Below are positions 35,306 through 43,328 of a stretch of DNA of 64,000 nucleotides, piece after piece. The stretch comes from RYN-230 sp963760405 (lineage in GTDB: Bacteria; Actinomycetota; Actinomycetes; Streptosporangiales; Streptosporangiaceae): contig CAVXCV010000002.1 in assembly GCA_963760405.1 (NCBI GenBank), positions 186,001 through 250,000 of the forward strand, read 5' to 3'. The position numbers and the translations under genes are program-made. A model generated the notes under the pieces. The model was given only the letters and a program-made list of their open reading frames with translations, had not been told where the DNA came from and made no database searches. Within the stretch, counting starts at the first letter, position 1. The number at the start of each line of letters is the position of its first letter.

Positions 35306-35719
35306 TCAGCGGTTCCTGATCGCCCTTCTCCGGTAGGCGATGCTCCCGGCACCGGCCAGGATGGCGCCCCCGCCGAGTGCGAGGAGCAGGGCGTCCTGGA
35401 ACCCGGCCGTGCCGCCGCCGCCGGTCGCCGGGGCGACAGTGGGGAACGGGGTGGCCGTAGCTGTCTGGGTCACTGTTTGCGTCGGGGTCACTGTTTCGGT
35501 CGGAGTGACTGTTTCCGTCGGGGTCACGGTGGCCGTGACACTCGGCGTGACCTTGACCGTGCCGCTAGACAAGATCGTCGGCGAGGAGGTCCCGGCCGCC
35601 GAGGGCGGCGTACCCGATGAGCAGGCCGAGACGGACGCAAGCAAGGTCAGGGCACCGCAGCCGATAGCGGCCAACCTCGCGCTGAGCCCAGTCCTCGCGA
35701 TGGCTGCACGCACCTTCAT
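35306..35719 (-). CDS. Thr-rich exported protein with C-terminal sorting signal, probable sortase substrate
   Basis: A 137-residue protein. The N-terminal signal (LAAIGCGALTLLASVSACSS) resembles a signal peptide with a possible lipobox Cys. A Thr/Pro-rich stalk with TVTPTET-type repeats (about 55-95) is followed by the sequence PTVAPATGGGG, a hydrophobic segment (FQDALLLALGGGAILAGAGS) and a basic end RRRAIRNR. That order is a cell-wall sorting signal with PATG in place of LPXTG. The gene is divergent from a sortase gene 232 bases away. There is no globular domain, so it may be a spacer or surface-decoration protein. Confidence 0.75.
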   Translation of the reverse strand: MKVRAAIARTGLSARLAAIGCGALTLLASVSACSSGTPPSAAGTSSPTILSSGTVKVTPSVTATVTPTETVTPTETVTPTQTVTQTATATPFPTVAPATGGGGTAGFQDALLLALGGGAILAGAGSIAYRRRAIRNR

Positions 35720-35941
35720 AGGACCTCCTCATGCGTCCGGCAGATGACGCCCGTTTCCCGACCCGGCACCAGGAACGTTTCCCAGTCCTGGCCTGAGAAA
35801 CCGGAATCAGAAGGGAAAAGGCGGTAGGGGCCGGCCGCTGCCCGCCGCAGCACAAGGCCGGTCGCCGAATGGGCCGGCGTCTTAAAGTACGGAGCCCGCA
35901 GGCGGCGCCGGCGGGCAATAGCCGACCGGCCGCGGAAATAT

Positions 35942-35954
35942 TAGGCTACGAGTG
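35942..35954 (+). promoter_or_regulatory. -10 element for probable leaderless sortase mRNA
   Basis: TAGGCT (35942-35947) is a good actinobacterial -10 box. The GTG of the sortase frame begins 5 bases after it, so transcription would start at or next to the start codon. Confidence 0.45.
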
Positions 35955-36725
35955 TCCGGCAGAGGGAAGACGGCAGGAGGGACAACCGCGTTGGGGGAGG
36001 TGGAGTGGCGGCGCATCGCTGGTATGCGTGTAGTCATGTCCTGGCCACAGAACGCGACCGCTCCTCCGCCCAGCGTGCCGATCAGCCTCCGCGCCCGCCT
36101 GGCCGGATTCGCCGGGGTGCTGCTCCTCATCGGCGGGATCGCCGCGGTCGGCATCGCGATCAGCAGCCAGGTGCATGCCCCGCAGCCCAGTTCGGCGGCA
36201 GCGGGCGCTATCGGGCCATACGGCAAGGCGCAAGGGCCGTGGCTACGGCGGTCGCTGCCGGTGTCGGTGGACATCCCGGCGATTGGCGTGACGTCGAAAC
36301 TGCTGCACCTGGGCGTCAACCGTGATGGCACGATCCAGGTACCGTCGATTTCCGCGGCCGCCGATAAGGCCGCCTGGTACAAGTACTCGGCGACGCCCGG
36401 CCAGATCGGGGCGTCGGTCATCGAAGGCCACGTTGACAGCTATCAGGGGCCCGCTATCTTCTTCCGCCTGGGAGCCCTGCAGCCCGGCAACACCATCAAC
36501 GTGACGCTCGCCGACGGCGTCACCGCTGTTTTCCGCGTCACCGGGGTGCGCGAGTACCGCAAATCGAAGTTTCCGGCCCAGGCCATTTACGGCGCGACCA
36601 ACTACGCGGCCCTGCACCTGGTAACGTGCGGCGGTGCTTTCGACTACGCGACTGGCCATTACGTCAGCTCCACGGTGGTCTTCGCATCGCTCATCTCATC
36701 CCGGCCAGCCGGCCAGCTGGGCTGA
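35952..36725 (+). CDS. Class F-type sortase
   Basis: A 257-residue membrane-anchored transpeptidase. After a short cytoplasmic part one membrane segment (LAGFAGVLLLIGGIAAVGIA) leads to the sortase barrel: LPVSVDIPAIGVTSKLLHLG, the catalytic His in SVIEGHVDSYQGPAIFF and the Cys in LHLVTCGGAFDYATGHY. This order and the GHVDS motif fit class F. The catalytic Arg is not obvious. Starts at GTG 35952 (possibly leaderless), ATG 36024 or ATG 36036 are possible. It should process the divergent PATG protein. The pentapeptide-repeat gene starts within its stop codon. Confidence 0.85.
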   Translation: MSGRGKTAGGTTALGEVEWRRIAGMRVVMSWPQNATAPPPSVPISLRARLAGFAGVLLLIGGIAAVGIAISSQVHAPQPSSAAAGAIGPYGKAQGPWLRRSLPVSVDIPAIGVTSKLLHLGVNRDGTIQVPSISAAADKAAWYKYSATPGQIGASVIEGHVDSYQGPAIFFRLGALQPGNTINVTLADGVTAVFRVTGVREYRKSKFPAQAIYGATNYAALHLVTCGGAFDYATGHYVSSTVVFASLISSRPAGQLG

Positions 36726-37582
36726 TGGGCGACAGCCGCCAGAGCAGCCTGCGGGCTGACTGCGAGCGCTGTTTCGGGCTGTGCTGCGCCGCCCCGGCGT
36801 TCACCGCGTCCGCTGACTTCGCGATCAGCAAGCCCGCGGGGCAGGCCTGCCCGCATCTGCGGCCGGATTTCCGCTGCGACATCCACACTGACCTCAGGCA
36901 GCGCGGTTTTCGCGGCTGCGCTGTGTACGACTGCTTTGGCGCGGGCCAGCACGTGTCCCAGGTCACGTTCGGCGGACAGGACTGGCGGCAGGCCCCGCAC
37001 ACCGCCGGGCAGATGTTCGGCGTGTTCGCGGTCATGCGGCAGCTACACGAACTGCTCTGGTACCTGGGCCAGGCGCTGGCCTACCCGGCCGCGGGCGCCC
37101 TGCACGGTGAGCTGAAGCTCGCCGCCGAGGCCACCGAGCGCATGACCCACGACAGTGCCGGCATTCTGCTGGAACTGGACCTGCCCGCGCACCGCAGCGT
37201 GGCCAACGCCCTGCTGGTGCGGGCGAGTGAGCTCATCCGGGCTGACCTGCCGGGGCGGAAAAGGGACCTCGCCGGAGCTGACCTCATCGGCGCCAGGCTG
37301 GGCGGCGCCAGCCTGCACGGCGCGAACCTGAGAGGGGCTTACCTCATCGGTGCTGATCTCACGGGCACCGATCTGCGGCTGGCCGACCTCACCGGAGCCG
37401 ACTGCAGAGACGCCGACCTCAGCCGCGCCGACCTCAGCAGCAGCCTCTTCCTCGTACCGGCCCAGCTCGACGCGGCCAGAGGCGACGCCAGCACGAAACT
37501 GCCGCCGTCGCTCACCCGGCCGGCCCACTGGGCAGGCCCGGGGTCTGCGGCCGGATCCGCCGGAACAAAGTCTCCTGGGTAA
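36725..37582 (+). CDS. Pentapeptide-repeat protein with N-terminal cysteine cluster
   Basis: A 285-residue protein. The first 70 residues carry many cysteines (CERCFGLCCAAP, CPHLRPDFRCD, GCAVYDC), an arrangement like YkgJ-type metal-cluster proteins. A helical middle follows. The C-terminal part (about 180-250) is a right-handed beta-helix of A(D/N)L-type pentapeptides (AGADLIGARLGGASLHGANL). Its ATG overlaps the TGA of the sortase, so it is translationally coupled. Its 3' end overlaps the convergent thioesterase gene by 71 bases. The function is unknown; metal binding is inferred only from the cysteines. Confidence 0.8.
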   Translation: MGDSRQSSLRADCERCFGLCCAAPAFTASADFAISKPAGQACPHLRPDFRCDIHTDLRQRGFRGCAVYDCFGAGQHVSQVTFGGQDWRQAPHTAGQMFGVFAVMRQLHELLWYLGQALAYPAAGALHGELKLAAEATERMTHDSAGILLELDLPAHRSVANALLVRASELIRADLPGRKRDLAGADLIGARLGGASLHGANLRGAYLIGADLTGTDLRLADLTGADCRDADLSRADLSSSLFLVPAQLDAARGDASTKLPPSLTRPAHWAGPGSAAGSAGTKSPG

Positions 37583-38394
37583 GGCTGGCGATCAGCGCGC
37601 CGCCCGGGGCATGCACCGTGCCCATATACCAGCCGCGGCCTGCGGCCACGCTGCGTGGTACCAGGTCGAGCAGAACCCAGTCGTCCATCCGGACCGGGCG
37701 GTGGAACCACACCGCATGATCCAGAGTCGGCCCGGGCCCCGAGGTCGCGTCGTGCCATGGTGACAGGCCGGTGTAGATGTCAGACAGGTAGGTCAGCACC
37801 GAGGCGTGCAGTAGCGGATCGGCGGCCAGCGGCTCGGTGCACCGGGCCCAGAACCGGGTGGGCCATGCTCCTTCCGGGTACGGCTGGACGGGCAGCCGGG
37901 CCTCCATGGAGGACAGCCGGGGCAGCGTAAGCGGCGGTAGCGTGGCTGGGTCCGCCAGCTCGGGCAGGACTTCCACCTGGCGGTCCGGCCCGTCCTGGGC
38001 GCCCTGGAACGACGCCGACATGTTGAAGATGACCTCACCGCGCTGGATCGCGACGACCCGCCGGGCGGAGAACGAGTGGCCGTCCCGGTCCCGGTCGACC
38101 TGGAACACGGTGGGCCGGGCCGCGTCGCCGCGGCGCAGATAATAGCCGTGCAGCGAGTGTGGCAGCCGGCTCGTCCGGCACGGTCAGCCCGGCCGCCATC
38201 AGCGCCTGGGCCGCGACCTGCCCGCCGTACAGCGGGTACGGCTCGCTGAAGACCGCAGTGCCGCGGAACAGGTCACGTTCCACCTGCTCCAGGGCCAGCA
38301 GCTCGCGGACGCCGGGCCCTGGGGACGACGGGATGGCGTTCATGGCCCGCGGCGGTGCGGCGCTCGCGGCAGAGGTGCTGTTCGGCTGGGACAT
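37512..38394 (-). CDS. Acyl-CoA thioesterase II (TesB family), frameshifted
   Basis: A double-hotdog thioesterase that hydrolyses acyl-CoA to free acid and CoA. The N-terminal half (VRELLALEQVERDLFRGTAV, YGGQVAAQALMAAGLTV) and the rest (PHSLHGYYLRRGDAARPTVF, LDHAVWFHRP, YMGTVHAPGGALIASLTQE) lie in two frames, joined near 38168 by a one-base shift. The 883-nt span is one base over. All expected segments are present. The start is ATG 38394, or GTG 38403 overlapping the stop of the acyl-CoA dehydrogenase. Last gene of a beta-oxidation operon. Confidence 0.85.
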
Positions 38395-38399
38395 GGCGC

Positions 38400-39548
38400 T
38401 CACAGGCCGAGGTCGCGGCCAACGACCTCCTTCATGATCTCGGTGGTGCCGCCGTAGATCCGGGTGATCCGGGCATCGGCGTAGGCCCGGGCGATCGGGA
38501 ACTCGGACATGTAACCGTACCCGCCGTGCAGCTGCAGGCAGGTGTCCAGGACCCGGCCCTGCAGCTCGGTACACCACCACTTGGCCTTGGCCGCGTCCAC
38601 CTCGGTCAGCTCGCCCGCGTTGAGCGCGCGGATGCAGTCGTCGGTGTAGTGCTGGGCGACGTTGACTTCGGTGGCGATCTCCGCCAGCCGGAACCGGGTG
38701 TTCTGGAAGGTCCCGATCGGCTGGCCGAACGCGTGGCGGTCCTTCACGTAGTCCAGGGTCCAGTCCAGGGCCGCGGTGGCCGCGGCCACCGCGGCCACCG
38801 CGATGCCCAGCCGTTCCTGCGGCAGCCGGTCCACCAGGTGTGCGAAGGCCAGCCCTTCCTGGCCGAGCAGGTTCGAGGCCGGCACCCGGACATCGGTGAA
38901 CGACAGCTCGGCGGTGTCCTGAGCGTGCTGGCCGAGCTTGCTGAGGTTACGGCCGCGCTCGAACCCGGGCATGCCGCGCTCCAGGACCAGCAGGCTCATC
39001 CCCCGGTGCCGCAGCGACGGGTCGGTCTTCACCGCGGTGATCACAAGGTCCGCATTGATGCCGTTGCTGATGAACGTCTTGGCGCCATTGACGACATAGT
39101 GATCGCCGTCGCGGCGCGCGGTGGCCGCGATCGAGCCGAGATCCGAGCCGGTGCCCGGCTCGGTCATCGCGATCGCGGTGATCAACTCACCGGAGGCGAT
39201 GCCGGGCAGCCAGCGGCGCTTCTGCTCCTCGGTGGCCAGGTCGAGGAAGTACGGCAGGCAGACATCGTTGGTCAGCCAGATCCCGCTAACCGACCCCATC
39301 ACCGGCGAGCGCAGCGACTCCTCGATGAACACGGCGTTGAACCGGAAGTCGGCTGCGCCCCCGCCGCCGTATTCCCCGGACACCGCCATGCCCAGCAGCC
39401 CCTGCGCACCCGCCGCGGCGAACAGCCCGCGCGGCACGATCCCGGCCGCCTCCCACTCCTCGTGATACGGCAGCACCTCCTTGGCCACGAACGTCCGCGC
39501 GGTTTCCCGGAAGGCCTCATGGTCGGCTTCGTACAGATTGCGCTTCAC
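38400..39548 (-). CDS. Acyl-CoA dehydrogenase
   Basis: A 382-residue FAD enzyme that introduces the alpha,beta double bond in acyl-CoA. Signatures are ITAIAMTEPGTGSDLGSIA (flavin/substrate binding), YVVNGAKTFISNG, the C-terminal helices with QLHGGYGYMSEFPIARAYAD and YGGTTEIMKEVVGRDL, where the Glu of TTEI is the likely catalytic base. Electrons go to ETF. Its ATG overlaps the TGA of the enoyl-CoA hydratase gene by 4 bases. It likely works with that hydratase, the divergent SDR and the thiolase 9 kb away. Confidence 0.95.
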   Translation of the reverse strand: MKRNLYEADHEAFRETARTFVAKEVLPYHEEWEAAGIVPRGLFAAAGAQGLLGMAVSGEYGGGGAADFRFNAVFIEESLRSPVMGSVSGIWLTNDVCLPYFLDLATEEQKRRWLPGIASGELITAIAMTEPGTGSDLGSIAATARRDGDHYVVNGAKTFISNGINADLVITAVKTDPSLRHRGMSLLVLERGMPGFERGRNLSKLGQHAQDTAELSFTDVRVPASNLLGQEGLAFAHLVDRLPQERLGIAVAAVAAATAALDWTLDYVKDRHAFGQPIGTFQNTRFRLAEIATEVNVAQHYTDDCIRALNAGELTEVDAAKAKWWCTELQGRVLDTCLQLHGGYGYMSEFPIARAYADARITRIYGGTTEIMKEVVGRDLGL

Positions 39549-40324
39549 TGTCCGTCCTCGTCATGGAACCGGGCGGGGCGGCGCTCCCGGAAGGCCCGCA
39601 CGCCCTCCCGGCCCTCCGGGCCGGCCGCGCTGGCCGCGATCTGCTCTGCTTCCACGTCGAGATGCGGGTCCAGGTCACGGCGGGCCCCCTCGGCGATCAG
39701 CCGCTTGATCCGGCCCAGCGCCACGGTGGGGCCGTCCGCGAGCTGCGCCGCCACCCGTTCCGCCTCGGCGGCCACCTGGTCATCCGGTACCACGGCCGCG
39801 ACCAGGCCGAGCGCCAGCGCCTCCGCGGCGTCCAGCACCCGGTCGGTGAGCAGGATGTGCCGGGCCCGGGCCGCACCCACGATCCTGGGCAGCGTCCACG
39901 ACATGCCGCCGTCCGGGGAGAAGCCGATACCCGGGTAGGCGGGGCGGAACCGGGCCCCGCGGCCCGCGATCACGATGTCGGCCACGCAGGCGATGCTCAT
40001 GCCCGCCCCGGCGGCCCAGCCGTGCACGGCGGCCACCACCGGTACCGCCGCGGCGCCGAGCGCCCGCTGGAACGCGTGGAAGTCAGTGGCCAGCTCCTTG
40101 ACGAAAGTGCCAGGGTCAGCCGCGGCGCCGAACGCGCCGACGTCACCACCGGTGCAGAAGTTCGGGCCCTCGCCGACGAGCAGGACCGCGCCGGTCTCCG
40201 GGCCGAGGCGGCTCAGCGCGTCCACGGCGTCGGCCATTGCCACGGCGTTCAGGCTCGCGCCCCGCCCGGCCGTCGAGATAACGCAGCGCAGTACCCGCCC
40301 ACGCCGCTCTACATAATCGCTCAT
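39545..40324 (-). CDS. Enoyl-CoA hydratase/isomerase family protein
   Basis: A 259-residue crotonase-fold enzyme that hydrates enoyl-CoA. Oxyanion-hole segments are GPNFCTGGDVGAFG and AAVHGWAAGAGMSIACVADI; downstream ARFRPAYPGIGFSPDGGMSW carries an Asp in the position of the second catalytic Glu region, so isomerase activity is possible. First gene of the minus-strand operon hydratase, dehydrogenase, thioesterase. Divergent from the SDR gene, with a CTAGAATGAGTATCC motif between. Confidence 0.92.
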   Translation of the reverse strand: MSDYVERRGRVLRCVISTAGRGASLNAVAMADAVDALSRLGPETGAVLLVGEGPNFCTGGDVGAFGAAADPGTFVKELATDFHAFQRALGAAAVPVVAAVHGWAAGAGMSIACVADIVIAGRGARFRPAYPGIGFSPDGGMSWTLPRIVGAARARHILLTDRVLDAAEALALGLVAAVVPDDQVAAEAERVAAQLADGPTVALGRIKRLIAEGARRDLDPHLDVEAEQIAASAAGPEGREGVRAFRERRPARFHDEDGQ

Positions 40325-40400
40325 TGACGAAAACAGGCTCCTCAGTTACCAGGTCAGCGTGACCGTTGAGAACATGCTAGTGCCACGAAGGACCGTCCGG

Positions 40401-40415
40401 CTAGAATGAGTATCC
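40401..40415. promoter_or_regulatory. Candidate shared operator, copy 3
   Basis: CTAGAATGAGTATCC in the divergent promoter between the enoyl-CoA hydratase and SDR genes. It resembles sites near the thiolase and GntR genes. Confidence 0.4.
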
Positions 40416-40482
40416 TCTACCAGGCGGGCTCGTTACCTGCAGTAACCACAGGCCTCAGTAGCGACGGTGAACGGAGACGCGG

Positions 40483-41259
40483 ATGGAGATCGCCGGGAAC
40501 GCAGCGCTGGTCACAGGCGGGGCATCAGGACTCGGCCTGGCGACGGTGCGCCGGCTGCACGCCGCGGGCGCCCGGGTGGCGATCCTCGATCTGCCGTCCT
40601 CGGCAGGCAAGGCCGTCGCGGGTGAACTCGGCGAAGGCGCCGTGTTCACCCCGGGTGACGTCACCAGTGAGGAAGACGTCGCCGCCGCGGTCGAGGCGGC
40701 GACCGGGCTGGGCACGCTGCGGATCGTGGTCAACTCCGCGGGCATCGGCAACGCGGCCCGGACCGTGGGCAAGAACGGCCCGTTCCCGCTCGACGCGTTC
40801 AGTAAGGTCATCCAGGTGAACCTGATCGGCACGTTCAACGTGATCCGGCTCGCCGCGCAGCGGATCGCCGCGGCGATCCGCTGCGCGGCGATGGACATCG
40901 GCGAGGAGCGCGGCGTCATCGTCAACACCGCGTCGGTGGCCGCGTTCGACGGGCAGATCGGCCAGGCGGCCTACTCGGCGTCCAAGGGCGGGATCGTCGG
41001 CATGACCCTGCCCATCGCCCGGGACCTGGCCAGCATGAAGATCCGGGTGGTCACCATCGCGCCCGGCCTGTTCCTCACCCCGCTGTTCGGGACCCTGCCC
41101 GAGCAGGCGGTCAAGTCCCTTGGCGCCCAGGTGCCGCACCCGTCCCGGCTCGGCGACCCGGCCGAGTACGCTGCGCTGGCCGAGCACATCGTGGTCAACC
41201 CGATGCTGAACGGCGAGACGATCCGCTTGGATGGCGCCATCCGGATGGCGCCCCGCTGA
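40483..41259 (+). CDS. SDR-family 3-hydroxyacyl-CoA dehydrogenase (HSD17B10-like)
   Basis: A 258-residue short-chain dehydrogenase. The cofactor motif is VTGGASGLGLATVRRL with an acidic residue at the end of beta2 (AILDLPSS), favouring NAD. Catalytic Ser-Tyr-Lys is NTASVAAFDGQIGQAAYSAS followed by KGGIVGMTLP. The overall sequence, including VVNSAGIGNAAR and TIAPGLFLTPLF, matches type-II 3-hydroxyacyl-CoA dehydrogenases. It would supply the third step of beta-oxidation beside the divergent hydratase/dehydrogenase operon. Confidence 0.92.
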   Translation: MEIAGNAALVTGGASGLGLATVRRLHAAGARVAILDLPSSAGKAVAGELGEGAVFTPGDVTSEEDVAAAVEAATGLGTLRIVVNSAGIGNAARTVGKNGPFPLDAFSKVIQVNLIGTFNVIRLAAQRIAAAIRCAAMDIGEERGVIVNTASVAAFDGQIGQAAYSASKGGIVGMTLPIARDLASMKIRVVTIAPGLFLTPLFGTLPEQAVKSLGAQVPHPSRLGDPAEYAALAEHIVVNPMLNGETIRLDGAIRMAPR

Positions 41260-41334
41260 CCACCCCGCGCTCCGCACGGGCGGCACAGCAGGCCGGCCCG
41301 GAATGGGCCGGGGCGGCCGCGGGTTGGCGGGTCC

Positions 41335-42003
41335 ATGACAACTGTGGGTTTCATCGGCAGCGGGCGCATCGGCGCGACCGTGGCCCGGCTCAGCGTGGCC
41401 GCTGGGCATCACGTAGTGATGAGCAACTCCCGGGGGCCGGACACGCTCAAGGAACTCGTGGCCGAACTCGGGCCGCTGGCCCGGGCCGGGACCGCTGCGG
41501 AGGCGGCTGCCGCGGCCGGTATCGCCATGGTCTCGATCCCGTTGCGGGCCTACCCGAGCGTTCCGGCCTGCCCGCTGGCTGGCAAGGCCGTCCTGGATAC
41601 CTGCAACTACTACCCGGAGCGGGACGGACGGATCGCGGTCCTGGACAGCGGCTCGATTACGAGCAGTGAGCTGCTGCAGCAGCACCTGGCCGGGGCGCAC
41701 GTGGTGAAGGCGTTCAACAACATCTTCTTCAAGCACCTCCAGGCGCTGGCCCGGCCGGGCGGGGCGAGCGACCGGACGTTCCTGCCCATCGCCGGGGGCG
41801 ACCCGGCTGCGAAGCAGGCGGTGACCGAGTTTCTCAACTCGATCGGGTTCGGCGCGGTGGACACCGGGACGCTGGCGGACAGCTGGCGGCAGGAGCCGGG
41901 CACCCCGGTGTACGGCGCGCCGTACGGCCCGTTCAGCAACGAAACGGGCACCCCGGCCAGCGCCGACCAGATCCGCACCGCGCTGGCCGCCGCGAGCCGC
42001 TAG
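41335..42003 (+). CDS. NADPH-dependent F420-reductase-like NAD(P)-binding protein
   Basis: A 222-residue single Rossmann protein: VGFIGSGRIGATVARLSVAA and MSNSRGPDTL, in which Ser-Arg after beta2 favours NADPH. Later AFNNIFFKHL and LPIAGGDPAAKQAV match the F420H2:NADP oxidoreductase-like family (COG2085), whose members often act on other substrates. The start is ATG 41335. It stands 75 bases after the SDR gene on the same strand and could be cotranscribed, but no biochemical link is obvious. Confidence 0.88.
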   Translation: MTTVGFIGSGRIGATVARLSVAAGHHVVMSNSRGPDTLKELVAELGPLARAGTAAEAAAAAGIAMVSIPLRAYPSVPACPLAGKAVLDTCNYYPERDGRIAVLDSGSITSSELLQQHLAGAHVVKAFNNIFFKHLQALARPGGASDRTFLPIAGGDPAAKQAVTEFLNSIGFGAVDTGTLADSWRQEPGTPVYGAPYGPFSNETGTPASADQIRTALAAASR

Positions 42004-42065
42004 GGGCCGCCCGCCCAGCCCGTCGTGACACGATGTCTGCCCACCCCTGAGCCCAGGAGCGCAGC

Positions 42066-43028
42066 ATGCCCAGCCCGAACCAGGTCGTCCTTGAGCCCGC
42101 CGCGCAGGAGTTCGCGGCGGCCACCAGCCAGCCGCCGTTCCTCTACCAGCTCCCGGTCGAGGAAGGCCGCAACGCCCTGGAGGAACTGCAATCCGGCGAC
42201 GAACTGAAGCTCCAAGCCGGGCTGGAGGAGTTCTCGGTTGACGGCGGCCCGACCGGGACGATCCGGCTCCGCCTCGTGCTGCCACATGGGCTGCCCCGGC
42301 CCGCGCCAGTCATCTTGTACCTGCACGGCGCCGGGTGGGTGTTCGGCAGCCCGGCTACCCACGACCGGCTGGTCCGCGAGCTGGCCGTCGGGGCCCAGGC
42401 TGCCGTGGTGTTCCCGCACTACGACCGCTCCCCCGCGGCCAGGTACCCGGCCGCGCTTGAACAGTGCTGGTCGGCGGCCACCTGGATCGTCCGTTTCGGG
42501 CGCAGCTTCGGCCTCGACCCGGACCGGATGATGGTGGCCGGGGACTCGGTCGGCGGGAACCTGGCCATCGCGCTGACCCTGCTGGCCAAGCAGCGGGGCG
42601 GGGTCCGCCTGGCCGGGCAGTTGCTGTTCTACCCGGTCACTGACGCGTCCTTTGACACCGGCTCCTACCGGGACTTCGCCGAGGGCTACTACCTGCGGCG
42701 GGAGGGCATGCAGTGGTTCTGGGACCAGTACACGACCGACCCGGCGCAGCGAGCCGAGATCACCGCGTCGCCGTTGCGGGCAGCACTGGACCAGCTGGCG
42801 GGCCTGCCGCCGGCCCTGGTCATCACCGCCGAGGCCGATGTGCTCCGGGATGAGGGCGAGGCCTATGCCGCCAGGCTGCGGGCGGCGGGCGTGCCGGTCA
42901 TCGCGACCCGGTACGGCGGCATCATCCACGATTTCGTCATGCTGGACGCGCTACGGCGGACCTGTGCGGCCGACGCCGCGATCGCCTCGGCGATCACCTT
43001 CCTCGAGGCCGGGCTCGGCATGGCCTGA
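42066..43028 (+). CDS. Alpha/beta hydrolase, hormone-sensitive-lipase family esterase
   Basis: A 320-residue esterase. It has the HSL oxyanion motif LYLHGAGWVFGS, the nucleophile elbow VAGDSVGGNLAIAL, the acid in ITAEADVLRDEGEAYA and the His in YGGIIHDFVML. It should hydrolyse short- to medium-chain esters in the cytoplasm (no signal peptide). Short residues before the fold (MPSPNQVVLEPAAQEFAAAT) are typical. AGGAGCGC precedes the ATG. Preceded on the same strand by the NADP-binding protein. Confidence 0.92.
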   Translation: MPSPNQVVLEPAAQEFAAATSQPPFLYQLPVEEGRNALEELQSGDELKLQAGLEEFSVDGGPTGTIRLRLVLPHGLPRPAPVILYLHGAGWVFGSPATHDRLVRELAVGAQAAVVFPHYDRSPAARYPAALEQCWSAATWIVRFGRSFGLDPDRMMVAGDSVGGNLAIALTLLAKQRGGVRLAGQLLFYPVTDASFDTGSYRDFAEGYYLRREGMQWFWDQYTTDPAQRAEITASPLRAALDQLAGLPPALVITAEADVLRDEGEAYAARLRAAGVPVIATRYGGIIHDFVMLDALRRTCAADAAIASAITFLEAGLGMA

Positions 43029-43124
43029 GCCGGCGGGCCCGCCGATGACTTTGCGGCTCCGCGGTCGTTACAACTGCCATGGACATCATCGACTTCCAGG
43101 CCGCCGCCCAGCGGCTGGCTGACC

Positions 43125-43328
43125 CTAGTGATCGGCCCGGGGCTGGGCGTCGTCGGCTGAGCTGGCCGCGAGCAGGCCCTGGTGGTCCCGGTCGCAGGCT
43201 TCGCAGCTGCGGAGGTGGACGCTCACTGCCGCCAGCTGCTGGCGTGGGTCACGGCCCTCCAGCTCGCAGGTCACGTAGGCATCGAGTTTCTGGAAGGTGA
43301 TATCGCAGCCTGGGTCTCCCGGGGTCAC
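43125..43328 (-). CDS. Small zf-HC2-type anti-sigma-like protein
   Basis: A 67-residue protein with CDITFQKLDAYVTCELEG and VHLRSCEACDRDHQGLL, giving the H-x3-C-x2-C zinc-binding pattern of anti-sigma N-terminal domains. There is no membrane segment. The GTG start lies within the 3' end of the sigma-factor frame. It is the expected partner of that sigma factor; a short, soluble form like this could hold it through zinc or redox state. The start and reading frame are uncertain because the junction with the sigma gene is not clean. Confidence 0.65.
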   Translation of the reverse strand: MTPGDPGCDITFQKLDAYVTCELEGRDPRQQLAAVSVHLRSCEACDRDHQGLLAASSADDAQPRADH

